A DNA stretch of 64,000 nt, from assembly GCA_004369085.1 (NCBI GenBank), contig ML210152.1, forward strand, positions 191,461 through 255,460. Direction: 5' to 3'. A program made the position numbers and the translations under genes. The notes beneath the pieces are model-generated. The model made no database searches. It was given only the letters and a program-made list of their open reading frames with translations, and was not told the DNA's origin. Shown here piece by piece: positions 37,001 to 51,510 of the stretch (its first letter is position 1; each line of letters starts with the position of its first letter). Source of the stretch: Coprinopsis marcescibilis (taxonomy: Eukaryota; Basidiomycota; Agaricomycetes; Agaricales; Psathyrellaceae).

Positions 37001-37752
37001 GGTGATAGTATCTGGGACTTGAATACACGCGGAATGGACTAATGTGTACGTTCTGCGATCCTTATGAGGTAGCTATCCAGGGTCAGCGCGAAGCGGAAAG
37101 CTGAGGTACATTCTCAGGTATCTAGTAAAGTTAGCCGATATCAGGTCAGGGTCAGTGGATTTATTGAAGCGATAAGCCTCATGTTGGTACTGTAGGTCAC
37201 ATAGTACGTAGCAACAATTGGATGCACATGGATGATGACCCAGTCGTACCGGTTCTTAGCAGTAATTCGAGCGAGTTCGACGATTGGGGATTGGGGAGGA
37301 TTTATCGGGACTCCCGGTCGACCAATGAGGTGGGTTAAATCCAGTAAGACCCGTCCTGAGAGGACCTGACCAACATGGTAGCACGGTGACTTCGTGACAT
37401 TTTCGAGGGAGTTGTCAGCGTGGGACGCCATCGTCGACGTAAAATGAAAATCAGAAAGGAATACAGGACTGTCACGTTTCCTGCAATTGCCTCCGTAAGC
37501 GCCCAATTCGAGCAAACGTTTAGAGTTCATATCGCTTAGAATACCAAAAAGGATGATTCAAGTCATATCATACATTCTCCCACCATTTCGCCGGTGATGA
37601 TATTTATCGGATCTAGGACTTAGGGCCGAAAGAAGTAGGGTCTTCCAGAGCACATATATAGGGAGGAGTGGTGTAGACGAGAATGGCAGCAGCGATTCGT
37701 TGTCGACAACGTCATTGACTCGACTCTCAACACCACCTTTGTTTCCCCCATC
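34065..37752. other. Gene-poor 3.7-kb stretch
   Basis: Short frames occur on both strands, the longest a 129-codon minus frame at 37141-37530, but none has a recognisable motif or a convincing splice model. A run of 11 G lies near 35283-35293. The region may hold decayed repeats or noncoding RNA. I see no inverted terminal repeats or transposase motif. The last 100 bp are the ACC deaminase promoter. Confidence 0.45.
37653..37660 (+). promoter_or_regulatory. TATA box of the ACC deaminase gene
   Basis: CATATATAGGG near 37652-37662, about 95 bp upstream of the ATG at 37753. Confidence 0.45.
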
Positions 37753-38920
37753 ATGACCACTCTTACCCTCCCAGAACCATTCGCCAGTATCCCAAGAGAG
37801 AACTTTCTCTTCGGACCATCACCCATCCAACACCTAACCCGCATCTCTGCTTCCCTCGGAGGGAAGGTCAACGTCTACGCAAAGCGAGAGGACTGCAACT
37901 CTGGCCTCGCCTACGGCGGTAACAAAGTTCGCAAGCTAGAGTGAGTTCACTACCACCCTTATCGCGCTATATTTTCCAACGTACGACCCCAGATATCTGG
38001 CGGCGGAGGCTTTGGCACAGCAATGTGACACTCTTGTGAGCATCGGGGGTGTTCAGTCGAACCATACTCGCGCTGTGGCGGCAGTCGCCACCAAGCTGGG
38101 CCTCAAAGCAGCTTTGGTTCAGGAACACTGGGTCGAGTGGGAGGACCCTGGCTACGATAAGGTCGGCAATATCCAACTCTCTCGCCTCATGGGAGCCGAT
38201 GTCCGGCTTGACCCGTCCACGTTTGGCATTGAGCACAAGCCGACCCTGAAGAACCTGAAGGAGGAGCTGGTTGCTGCAGGGTCTAAACCCTACTATATCC
38301 CGGCTGGAGCCTCCGACCACCCCCTCGGCGGCCTAGGCTTTGCTCGCTGGGCGTTCGAGGTAGAGGCACAGGAGAAGGAGCTTGGGGTTTTCTTTGACGC
38401 CATCATTGTTTGTGCCGTCACAGGCTCCACCATGGCTGGCATGGTCGCAGGTTTCAAGCTTGCAGAGAAACTGGGATCACGGAAGCGCAAGGTCATTGGT
38501 ATCGACGCGTCGGCGACCGTGAAGCAGACTTTCGACCAAGTACTTCGTATCGCGAAGGCGACTGGGGTGAAGATTGGGTTGAAGGAGGAGGATATCACCG
38601 AGAAAGATATTATCTTGGACGACAGGTATCACGGGGGTGTGTATGGGATCCCTGATGAGAGGACGATTGAGGCCATCAAATTTGGGGCAAGCACAGAGGG
38701 CTTCATTACGGATCCCGTTTATGAAGGGAAGAGTTTGGCTGGTATGATGGACTTGATTCGAAAGGGGGAGATTGCATCGGGGAGTAACGTTCTGTACGCT
38801 CATCTGGGAGGTCAGCTTGCCCTGAACGCATATTCAGAAAGCGCGGATTGGACCAAGCCGAAAGCGACGCCAAAGGTTCCCCAAATTCATAAGAAAGACC
38901 GAGGCTGTATCATCATGTAA
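37753..38920 (+). CDS. acdS: ACC deaminase (PLP-dependent), with CaaX-like tail
   Basis: Two exons (37753-37940, 37993-38920) give 371 aa. It is a fold-type II PLP enzyme that splits 1-aminocyclopropane-1-carboxylate, the ethylene precursor, into 2-oxobutyrate and ammonia. The PLP lysine is in GGNKVRKLE (Lys58); [15 protein letters not shown] and [11 protein letters not shown] are typical. The residues that separate true ACC deaminases from D-cysteine desulfhydrases, Glu and Leu at Pseudomonas positions 295 and 322, are both kept (DPVYEGKS and LYAHLGG). The last residues are KKDRGCIIM, which fits a farnesylation CaaX box after basic residues. Known bacterial enzymes end without this. If used, the protein would be membrane-attached. 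The role could be scavenging plant or self-made ACC. Confidence 0.92.
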
Positions 38921-39105
38921 TTAGTTAAATTTGTATAACACCAAGAGCAAATAGCGAACATTTTCATTTTTCTCAATTCCATGAACATTGAATCGAAGGG
39001 TTCCGCTTTGAATGGAATAAAGGAACTAACATAGGTTCAATCGAAAGTGAGATATATTTGAATATGTGAACAACGCCTTTCGCCGTCGGACCCACTCACG
39101 CATAG

Positions 39106-40682
39106 TCACCCTATTCTGGCCTTCTTGCGAGTATGTTGATGGCCATTGCCGCTCTGGCCGTAAGCAGCCCCACCCCCGCTCGCACTTGCAAAGCTCGCAG
39201 AGCTTCCAGGTTTTGAGAATGGTGCTCCACCTCCTGCAGGGATATGGCCACCACCCATGTGATGTGAAGTGTTCTGTGTGGGCATTGGCATCATCGATGG
39301 TGCCTCATCCTGAGTTATACGACGACAGGGAGGGATTTGAGCAGATTGAAGGGAATGAAAAGCACTAGTAAGGCGAGATTAAAAAGGGTGATACAGTCAA
39401 ACGACAATTGGAACATACTTCCAAGTGGGGAGGGGCTCCTCGTGGAACCAGCCATGGTGCACAGCCTGGGTTGCTGTAAGACGATTATCTGGGTCGTATG
39501 AAAAAAGTTGACGCAGAAGGTCGTATCCCTGAGCTGATCGTATCCGTGACTTGCACCAATCGTGTAGACGATTGGAAATTCTATTGACAAAAGGTTACTG
39601 AGTTGGTAACTCATCAATCAGCATCTACACTTACTGGTCCAACTTCTTCATGTTAGAATATTCGGGCATATCTACGACACCAGGCCAGTCTCTTTCTGTA
39701 ACAAAGGATCATCGATCAGATATCACAACATCGCCAAGGAAGACATGTGCACACCATCAGGCGTCCCGAGCACCTCAAATATCTTCAGCAACTGATCCTT
39801 TTGGAATGGAACGTTCTTCTTGGAATCCAATTTGGCCTCTTCACCCTTAAAAATGGGGCGCAAGCTAGCAAGCTCCGCCATTACGCATCCAACTGCCCAG
39901 CAGTCGACGGCTTTGTTGTAATGTTTCGCCCCCATTAGCAGCTCTGGGGCGCGATACCAAATTGTAACAACCACTTTGTCGCCAGCAAACAGGGGTTGTA
40001 ACGGTTCGTAACAGAGCCTGGCGAGACCCAAGTCTCCAATTTTGACGACTCCTTCTGAGTTGATGAGAATGTTGGCCGGTTTGAGATCTCGGTGAAGAAT
40101 GTGTGAAGCGTGGAGGTATATGAGGCCGTTGAACAGTTGATATATAAGACTCTTCAGCACCGCGGTCGGGATGGGGGTTCGAATAGTTTGGTAGTAGTGG
40201 TGGATCACTTGCTACAAAAGGATAAGTTGAAAAGTCTGGACAAAATGCAATGGACACACCAGAAAGTCGTGTTCTGCGTAGTCAAAAACCATATATATGG
40301 ATTTGTCTTCCAAGACGACCTCTCGAAGGGCCACCACGTTAACATGACTTATTTCGCGATTTAACTGGAGACAGGTCAATAACGACTCATCAAACTTGGA
40401 CCGAGGCTGACGCACCGCAATTTCTCGGATTGCGCTCTGGCTGATTCCTGTATACGTGATTACATCGCCCTCCTTGTCTGGCTTGAATTTCTTGATAGCC
40501 AAAAGGTCTCCACCTCCTATAGATTGGGCCTTGTAGACACGCCCGTAGGTTCCTGACGAAATGAAGCCCAGGATTGTGTATTTCGAAGTGACTGGTCGAT
40601 GGCTCATGTCTCTTCTGGCGCGATACACTCGCATAGAGTCTTGCTGGAGAAGGCGGAATGCAAAATCGTCAATCGTTTGCAT
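39106..40682 (-). CDS. SSN3: Cyclin-dependent kinase 8 (Ssn3/Srb10, Mediator kinase)
   Basis: Six exons (40682-40416, 40364-40260, 40211-39755, 39695-39635, 39580-39419, 39364-39106) give 436 aa. The glycine loop [11 protein letters not shown] (about 42-52), AIKKF lysine Lys64, the CDK8-type alphaC signature [15 protein letters not shown] (164-171), the DLG at 184-186 and the long activation segment [20 protein letters not shown] are visible. The activation segment has Asp in place of the T-loop threonine, as in CDK8. [17 protein letters not shown] is specific to this family. The last exon begins NAFHSLQ and contains RRITQDE, matching the family's C-terminal motif, and ends with a Gly/His-rich tail carrying a basic HTRKKARIG end. 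The kinase pairs with cyclin C in the Mediator kinase module in the nucleus. Confidence 0.95.
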
Positions 40683-41390
40683 CCTCGGCAAGTCCTAAAA
40701 GGTTAGGAGGTGATCGCATGGTACAGATGGACGGAGAGATCCAAGTTTTGCTGTGGAGCTCGTCGACCTGGTCGAAGGTGGTCTGTGCGCTGGCAGGCCG
40801 TGAGAATGCGAAACCGGACCGGCGCGGCTTCGAGCCGTCGTTCAAATGGACTCGATTCCAACTTTAAAACTCGAACTCTTCAAACTCCCTTTACTCGTAC
40901 TGAAAAGGAGGATATTTAATTAAAGGGCTACACTAATTGATCATTCATCCTTCACGAACACTTCCCCAGACAGCCAGCCTTATAGACATTATAAACCTAC
41001 TACTCTCTCGGAGGTAGCACCAGGGCCCACCGGTATTATTAACTTCATATCCATTTAACTGACCCACGGCAGAAGTGTTGGGGAGGCTCACATGTGTGTC
41101 ACGGATCGTTAATGCCCTAATGCCTTCTTCTGAGAGTGTGCAGTTTGAATTGCTTAAACAACAAAACCATTGCAGCCAGCGCTAATGAAACTATGCAACT
41201 AAGATAAGACAGGATCAAGGTGGAAGCAAACAAGTGTAAGGAATTTTAGGTCATATACATAATGAAGCAGAACATAAGAGGGAGCAATGAAAAGGTATGG
41301 ATGTTGTGGATCGGTCGTAATGTAAAGCATATGCGAGCCCACTAGCGGCGGACGCTTCCTCCCTCCTGAGTATTAGCGCGCTTAGCGGGC
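40683..41390. other. Intergenic stretch, no supported gene
   Basis: CDK8 promoter side and 3' flank of the FunK1 kinase. AT-rich after 40900. No gene, RNA or repeat is supported. Confidence 0.5.
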
Positions 41391-44115
41391 CTAGCGTCTC
41401 TGTTCTTCACCGGCATCCTCGGAGTCATTGTTATTGGCAGAGCGCTTGATCCCTACGGACGCCTCATTGTGTGGCTTCAATTGCAGAGGGTGCCGGCGTA
41501 CATCCGGGTGATCCCAAATAGACCGGACATTCGAGTCGATTCCGTTGACTGCAACAAGGGCGTCGAAAAGCCTTTCGGTAAATTCATCGTAGATATCGTC
41601 GTTGAACTTGTCATTAGACCAACGATGGCAGTCAGGGGCACCATGAACCTTGTCCTGCAGCGTGCCTTCCAGTTCGGAATATAAACTTTTAAGTTCCGGA
41701 ATGAGTCCCAAAACTTTAAAAAGGGGGCGCAGGTTTTGATGCCACCCCCATTCCTTGATCTTTTTCTTCAGCGTCCCGACGCTGTCGAATAGTTTCCTAC
41801 GTTCGTCTGTTGAGTCACCTTCAAAGAGACCGCTGAAGCAGCAGCGCCAATCTGAAACCTGTTTCATCGAGGGTTTCTCACTGAAAGACTGTGGGATGAA
41901 CGAGAGGAAGAACCAGACAAACAGCCAGATAATGCCCTCTAAGTCGTGATAGTAGTGGGCATGGAACAATGGGACCTCGTCAGTGTCTTCCTGGCCTCCG
42001 GTATTCAAAGGAATTATGGGCTGCTCGGGAATTTTGTCGAGGTCATCGAGGTCACGGCGGGCGTTCTTGCGTTTACCACTGCCCCTCAGTTTCGTGGGCG
42101 CCGGTACGAACAGAAGAGCCTTCTTTCGAACCTCGGTCGCCATGAACTCGGGTGTACCCTGAGAGGAAAACACGTGTCAGCTGGTGCACTAATGAGGTTC
42201 AGAGGGAGAAAAACCAACTCACCGTAACAGGATCGTGTTCGGAAATTTCTTCGTATAATTTACAGTATTCGAGATCAGAAATCTTCGGAATTGGTTTACG
42301 TCCTTCTCGAACGTAAACGAGACAGTTTCCGGTACTGATGTCTCTGTGCAGAAACCCGATTTGACGAAAGATATTTAGCCCTTGCAAAGTAGCAAAGTAG
42401 TAGTTAGTTTCATGAGGGGGAGTGAACTGGGTGGAATGCAAGCTTACCTAAGACGTACGTATAGAGGGATCGAAGAGCAAGGGTGAAACTGTCGATCTGG
42501 CAAAATGTTTTGCATTTTTCTTGGAATACCACACGACGGTGAATGCGGCGGTGGTGCTCGAGCTCTGGATTAATGTTGTTTGCAAGGATCTCAGTTTCAG
42601 GATGTGGAGCTTGTTGTTCGGATACGCGAATGCCCGCAGAAGCCTTGGGTTGAACGACAGAGACCAAAGTTTCGAGAAAAATGTGACGTGCGCTGTCTGG
42701 ACGTGGGGAAGTGATGTCTTCGACCTGCTTGTTGTCCTTGTCAACTTGTACGCGCCAATCGTGTAGGATTGTCAAGAAGAGTTCTCGTAATTGCGAGTTC
42801 CGACTCTGTTTCCCACTTGCCACTGGGCTTGTCTCATCCAGGACTTTGGCGGCTTCAAGAATTCTCTCTTGGTTGTCTTTTTCGCTCATGATATCGTCAT
42901 AGAGCCGCACATCCTTGAGAACGTGCTCTTCTTTATCGTCTTCCAAAAACCGGCAGTCCTTGTCAACCGATCGCACAGTCCACACGCGAACCGCTCGCGA
43001 GTTCATAAGCCATGCGCTCTCCTCGGCAATCGGATTTCCAATCGTTCGGTAGAACTTGTCTTCGACTTTGTAGCGGAAGTAGACCTTCCCGTTCTCTTCG
43101 CATCGTTTTACCGTGGGGTCAAACCCAAGCTGGGTTTCGGATGCGAATGTCATATACAGAAAGAAGCGGATAAATGCCTCGGGGTTCTGATCAAAATAGG
43201 TCAGTATAACCGATTCTGTTGTAATTCTAGTATATCAAGAGTCGCACCTTGTTGCAGTCAAACTCGTTGGAAATGCATATAAAGGTGTGATTGAAATACC
43301 AAAGCCTCGTTGAAGTCTTTTCTATCGTCATGCCGTAAGTAAAGCGTCGACGAGGATCGTTGTAGAACAGCTGGGACGCCCCATGAACCATTTGCTGGTT
43401 ATTCTGCATCAAGAACGTTATTACCAGCTCATCTCGAAAGCCGGAGAGTTTAAAATACCTTAGGCCGATCAGCCTCGCTTTTCTTGAATTCGTAGATCCC
43501 GGCGCAGAGGGATGCTTGTTTAGACGTTTGAAGCTTCTCTGATGAGTCAGACCCAGAAAAGAGGTCATCTCCACCAACGCTTGTATTGTCGGCTGGTGGA
43601 ACAACCAGTGTAGATTGCCCATCAGGTCGCGTTTTCGTGCCTAGGACATCCAATTCCGGTACTTCATTTGGGGTTGTTCGAAAAAGAGCAGTGGCGACCA
43701 GTTCTCCGCCATGTAGCTCCTTGGCCTTCTCAATGATAGCCTTGTATATGGGTTTTAGCGTTGAGTACACGGCGTCTTCCTTGGGAACTGGCTTCTTCGC
43801 GAACTTGGCGGCCAACGCGACCCATCCGTTTCTGTTGAATACCTTCTGATCGAGCTGCTTCCGAACATCTGAGGACATTCTTGCTGACCAGATACCATTG
43901 TCCTTGTCTTCCAGAAATGCGGAGAACCAGTCGTCCAGGGGGCACGAGAACGTATGGCCACGGACATTGGCCATTCTAAGGTCTCGCTGGTTCTCGAGGG
44001 GCGTCGTATGAGCTGTGATTCGTTGGCTAAGGGGTTGCGTCTTGCGAGGCGTTTGGCCGTTGGACTGGAAAACCTTGCGTTCTGGTGTTCGAGCCTGAGG
44101 TTGAGAGTTGGACAT
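41391..44115 (-). CDS. FunK1-type fungal protein kinase
   Basis: Five exons (44115-43459, 43403-43248, 43186-42448, 42380-42223, 42158-41391) give 825 aa. The N-terminal half is the poorly conserved FunK1 lead region, with a FNHTFICIS strand and a YKVEDKFYRTIGNPIAE stretch. The kinase C-lobe has LHRDISTGN (His529-Arg530-Asp531) and, 20 residues on, ISDLEYCKLYEE, where the DFG position reads Asp-Leu-Glu. TGTPEFMATEV is the activation segment end. The C-terminus is acidic. FunK1 kinases are expanded in Agaricomycetes and many have no known function. The start at 44115 is preferred because it is the first Met after a strand-typical TTC/CA-rich leader; a longer frame extends upstream to 44316. 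Confidence 0.9.
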
Positions 44116-45709
44116 TGTGAAGTGGGGGATCTGAGGAACATACCTGTCTTTTCCCTTTGCTTTTATAGCCAACTGATAATTGCCACCGGGCTGGGCTCGG
44201 GGAATTGCAACGGGGAATTGCAACAGGAAATCAAAGGTTGTGGGGAGGACAATGATAGATGCGCAAGTCGTGGTGGTGGCTAAGGTCAAAGCACGCGCAA
44301 GCGGCAACAGTAACAATCAATGTCGGAGTCAGTGGCCCAACAGAAAACGTGACTGTGCCACTCCCATCACGCTTGGCGTCCGACGTAACAACGTCCGAAT
44401 CTCCGGGACTTGCACGCCTGAGAGCTACTACCACGATTCACTTGACCAAGGTCTCTTTTCTCGGCTACATAATTGTCCGTAAATTAATACCTCACCAGTG
44501 AGTCACTTGGTGGACAAAGCTTGCGTCAAATTTGCTTGAGAAGCCGCTCTTGTGGCATTTCTGTTGCTGTTTCCACGAGTTGGATGTGGCTTCGACTTTC
44601 GAGTCCAGGCCCTATTCATGTCCAAGATTCGCAGACCATGCAATGAAAAAGAGATCCCATCCAGGTTCATCATCATCAAGGGATCTCGCAATGCGTCGTA
44701 ATCGTAATTCAGTTGCCTTGTAAGTTCTTCAAACGACTCCCATGTCAGTAGATCCTATATACCCGTTCCCAAGTCCGACTCTTCACATATGTTGAAGGGT
44801 AACACAGTCATACAGCACTTGTGTCCGCACCATTATGCACCATTACTTAATCACAAAGGATATTATATTACAGAGATACTATTGAGACCTCAGACTGGTC
44901 ATTGTAGAAAGATTCGAGTGAAACGGCCTTTCATGATGATCCCCTATGGCAACCAACCAGGACATCTCATTCCAAATTTCCCCACACCTACTGCCCTTCG
45001 CCGCTGAAGCCATCTTGTGGCTAAGGGAAATCCAGAAGTCCAAGTCACCTTTGAAGGCCTGTCCATCGCCTTTGGAAAATTGTGTGTGAAATGTGGATGC
45101 TTTAACTTATCAGAACTTGACTACTGCTCTTTTGTCAGCCTGCTGCCTCCCTGTGTCCTATCCCTCCGTTAGTACTGCCAATTATGACCACTGTCGCTTT
45201 ACCTCCATATCTCTCCCTCCACCCTTCTCATCTCCGAGCCTTTGATTTACAAACCAATTTACCATTCAAGGTTGCCTCTTCGAAGCACTATGCCCCTCCA
45301 CGATCCAACCTTTACTCTGGATATGTGTTTGTAGGGTAGCCGGCTGTCTGTCATTGTGGGGATCCCAAGTGGTATGAGACTTGAAAGAATAGAAGTACAT
45401 CTATATCCCAAAGCCGAAGTAAGTATCGACCAATCCTGTCTGACCCCTTTTAATGAGAACTTGACCATTACTAATGATCAGTCCCAGCCGGAAATTTTCG
45501 AAGTTCGAATACCAGCGCCCAAAGTCAGGTTCTCTGAATCAAAGGTGTACACAAAAGAACGTAGAGTGTTCTTGCGTTCTGGACCAACGTTTTATATGGG
45601 TCTACTTGTATAAAGGGGATAGGCTGGCTGTAGCCTTACGGCGGCGACATCCTGGTACAGGTCCCAGGACTCCCTGCTGCCTTTTCCCTTTTTGCATCGC
45701 ATCCTGCAC
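44116..45709. other. Intergenic stretch between divergent genes
   Basis: Divergent 5' regions of the FunK1 kinase and the first flavin oxidase. Several short frames occur but none is recognisable. A TATA box for the oxidase is listed separately. Confidence 0.5.
45609..45615 (+). promoter_or_regulatory. TATA box of FAD oxidase 1
   Basis: TATAAAG, about 95 bp upstream of the ATG at 45710. Paralogue 2 also has TATAAAG, but nearer its ATG. Confidence 0.5.
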
Positions 45710-47440
45710 ATGGCGGCCAACAGTTTCCAGTCTTTCATTCAACGAATCACAGGAGATGTAATCACACCTGAACATTCCTCCTATATAGCCTCCATCGCTC
45801 GATGGGCGACAAACGCACAACGCACAGCCAAGGCTGTAGTGTACGCCAAGAATACAAACGACATCGTGGCCGCTATCGCCTTTGCGAAAGAGAACAAGCT
45901 GCTATTCGCCATTTGCGGTGGCGGTCACAATGCCTCTGGAGCTTCCTCAGCTGAAGACGGAATCGTGGTCGACCTTTCGCGTTATCTTAATGGAGTCCGA
46001 ATTAACGCCGAGGAGAGACTTGGCTATGCTGGAGGAGGTGCTTTGTGGAGGAATGTAGACGAGGAGGCGATAAAGTATGGACTAGCTGCTGTCGGAGGTA
46101 CTGTAAACCATGTGAGCTATTCTGTTTACTTGGGGCGCTTACCTACGGAGCTCATAAGATCCGATAGACAGGGGTTGGCGGGTAAGTCGGCCTTCTACTT
46201 GAGCGTTTACTATGTATACTAACTACTATTGTGAAGTCTAACTGTCGGTGGAGGCTACGGATGGTTAAGCGGCCAATATGGTCTCGCCCTTGACAATCTT
46301 CAGCAGGTGAGTGTGAGTCGAGCATGCCAAACACCTCACTTAAACTATCTCATACTACATAGGCAACTGTTGTAACTGCAGATGGCTCTGTCAGGACTGC
46401 AAGTGAGAATGAGAACTCGGACTTGTTCTGGGCTATCAGAGGGGGAGGATCCAACTTTGGCGTCGTGGCAGAATTTGTATTCCGCCTGCATCCTCAGCGA
46501 AGGAAGATTTTTGCTGGGACCGCGTTATACCCCTTAGACAAAGTCGAAGCTTTGATCGAGACAACTAAAAGGTGGTGGCCCAATATTAAAGAGCACGAGG
46601 GAATGTTCCAAGCAGCGTTCTCGGATCCAGAAGGTGAACACAAATTCGGTATATTTGTTCCTTGGCCTTAATATTCATATTCATTGCAGGGAATACCTTC
46701 ATGCAAGCAGTCTTCTTCTACAACGGCTCTGAAGATGAGGGGAGGAAAAACTTTAAAGCATTTTTTGACATTGGTAAGAGCCATGCCATGTGTCCGTGCG
46801 CATGGCGCTTATACGATAACGCAGGTCCTCTCACGGATACGACAAACGAGATACCCTACGAAGAAATGAACGCAATCCAGGTTAGCGAGGGTGATCTATT
46901 TCTGGCTGGTCCTGATATTTCCTTCGAACAGAACCATATTCTGGATCACGGAAAAGGCTATTACGTGAAGGGGTTCGCTCAAAAGGAGCCCGATTACGCA
47001 AGTACGCTGAAAGTCCTGAAGAAGGTGGCTGAAGTCGCAAAAGCTGGAGAATTCAGCCTTACCTGCCTATACGAGTACTTCCCACTCGAAAAGATTAACT
47101 CTGTCCCTGTGGCTTCGACCGCATTCAGACGGATGGCGTCTCAAAATATCTTGGGGATGGTGGTCTGGACGGACCTCGAGGACAAAAGTCAGAAAGCGAG
47201 AGAGTTGATGAATGAGGTGTTTAACACGATTATCTCCCCTGCCCAGCTGGTTCCAGAGCAAGACAAGGTCGGGTACGTGAACTACGGTCAGTCCATTTAC
47301 CGTCTTCGCTTTGAACCCTGTCTCAGCTGGGTGTGATAGATTTGGAGGTAGTTGCAACTGGAGCTGAAAGGCAGCTGGAAAGGGCACACCAATCGTTCGG
47401 ACCGAACTTGCCCAGATTACGAGAGGTCAAGAAGAAATAA
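45710..47440 (+). CDS. BBE-like FAD oxidoreductase 1, truncated by a MITE
   Basis: Eight exons (45710-46111, 46168-46181, 46237-46306, 46363-46648, 46690-46773, 46825-46880, 46932-47286, 47340-47440) give 455 aa. It has a VAO/BBE FAD-binding half with GGGHNASG (His73, the usual 8-alpha flavin link), VVDLSR, GGTVNHTGVGGLT and [10 protein letters not shown]. The second cysteine of bicovalent BBE enzymes is absent, so a single covalent link is expected. A 14-bp micro-exon (46168-46181) encodes the TGVGG turn. The protein stops in LREVKKK because a TA-flanked element has inserted there; the first base of the element completes TAA. The ancestral final 16 codons lie beyond it at 47863. The conserved YDP..F..W end of the BBE domain is thus lost. 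Activity may be reduced or gone. Confidence 0.88.
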
Positions 47441-47862
47441 GGTAGGGCTCATTCACGATCCAGTAATGTCACGTGAGAGCCCTCAGACCCACCATTTCGC
47501 TAATAGGATTGGAACGGTGCCGTAGTTCTTTCTGAGCTCACAGTATTCAATAGGCCAACTTGATTCAAAGGTCTCACTGCGACCACAATTTTTGCTAAAG
47601 TGTTTGTTACTCAGATATCGAGGCAATGTCAGGTCAATCATGGACGCACGACTACCCCTCACTCGATCGCATTTTATAGCGCGTAAAGGGAGTTTGGCAA
47701 AAATGTGGCCGCAGTACGCCGTGAGGAATAGATTGGGCTTCTACATAAAAGCTGTTTTGCTGTCAAATATGGCCTCAAGCAAATCCTATTCGCTGTACAA
47801 GTAGAAAACGGGGGGTTGGGGCATATCACGTGACATTCCTGAATCGTGAATGAGCCCTACCT
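47440..47862. mobile_element. 423-bp MITE inserted in FAD oxidase 1 (TA target site)
   Basis: The ends are 37-bp inverted repeats (47440-47476 and 47826-47862), 35 of 37 matching, starting AGGTAGGGCTCATTCACGAT and ending in TCACGTGA. They are flanked by TA on both sides (47438-47439 and 47863-47864). Removing the element and one TA restores an uninterrupted reading frame across the site, which proves it is an insertion. The interior has no transposase; a 70-codon frame at 47592-47804 is not convincing. It differs in TIR sequence from the element at 711-1350 but shares size class, TA target and a CACGTGA box at the inner TIR edge. Confidence 0.9.
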
Positions 47863-47913
47863 TACGACCCCGATATGTTCTTCAATCGCTGGTTCCCGAT
47901 TCAACCTGCTTGA
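47863..47913 (+). pseudogene. Stranded last 16 codons of FAD oxidase 1
   Basis: Directly after the right TA of the MITE the frame TAC GAC CCC continues as YDPDMFFNRWFPIQPA and a TGA at 47911-47913. This is the expected end of the oxidase (paralogue 2 has [13 protein letters not shown]). It is no longer translated unless the element is spliced or excised. Confidence 0.9.
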
Positions 47914-48676
47914 TGCCTTAGATCACACGTAGTGATATCCCGAGTCTTCACTAAATAATTTGTTTTTAAGTATCAGATGTCTGTCTCGGATGAGGATTGA
48001 GCTTGGTTTAAGCTTGAAACGTACCCACCTCTTTCCAGCAATGTGTCGTCCATCATTTTTTCCCAAGGCCGATTCTTGTAGAGGCAAAGGGAGACTCCCG
48101 ATATTGAGTGAGGATGGAAATCGTGAGCAGCGAAGGTGACAGAAGTGGATCAACCAAACATCGCCCATTTAGTTGACGTCCGAATCTGCGACGGTGAGAG
48201 AAAGAAGCCCTTTGAGAAGACCCCACGTGTTGTAGATTTAGCGCCCAACTCCTCTAGAACAAAGTGCTGTAGAGCTCTAGATTCTCGTGGGATGAGTTGT
48301 CAGGTCATGCGATAAACTCACCATGAGAAAGGATTTGTAGAGAAGATACTTTGAGGCGATTCTGAGCGACGTCGTCCGGTCCATTGATTTCCCCCCTCAC
48401 CTGCGGTATACTTCCATGTTCCTTGGTATGACCTAGAGATTGTCAGCTCTATATAACGAGCGACATTCCTCTTACCATGGTGGGGCGAGTCACTGCAAAG
48501 GAAGGCTCCGAATGTGATGGCGGAGTCAGGGGCAAAACGCGGTGCGTGGGAGGGTGGCGGTACGGTTGTTATAAGGGCACGACCAAAGCAGCGCGCGTGG
48601 CACAGTTGCAGTAATCAGTTGACTCGACTCCCGTTTCCCCTCCGCCACCAATTTTCATCCTCATCGTCCATCCACA
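47914..48676. other. Intergenic stretch upstream of cullin-1
   Basis: No confident gene. On the minus strand several GTxxGT/AG pairs between 48479 and 48180 could splice a very small frame, but I could not match it to any family. A TATATAA string is at about 48453-48459. Confidence 0.4.

Positions 48677-51510
<2,834 letters not shown>

Noticed and set aside
37141..37530. 129-codon minus-strand frame
   Set aside because: No recognisable motif, no splice partners, and in a gene-poor region where frames of this length arise by chance.
44115..44316. Upstream in-frame start of the FunK1 kinase at 44316
   Set aside because: It would add a hydrophobic lead not expected in this family; the ATG at 44115 gives a normal N-terminus.
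47592..47804. 70-codon frame inside the 423-bp element
   Set aside because: Too short for a transposase, no catalytic DDE/D pattern, and wholly within a MITE.
48180..48479. Possible small spliced minus-strand gene upstream of cullin-1
   Set aside because: Several splice pairs exist and give a protein of under 40 residues that matches nothing I know; not supportable without transcripts.
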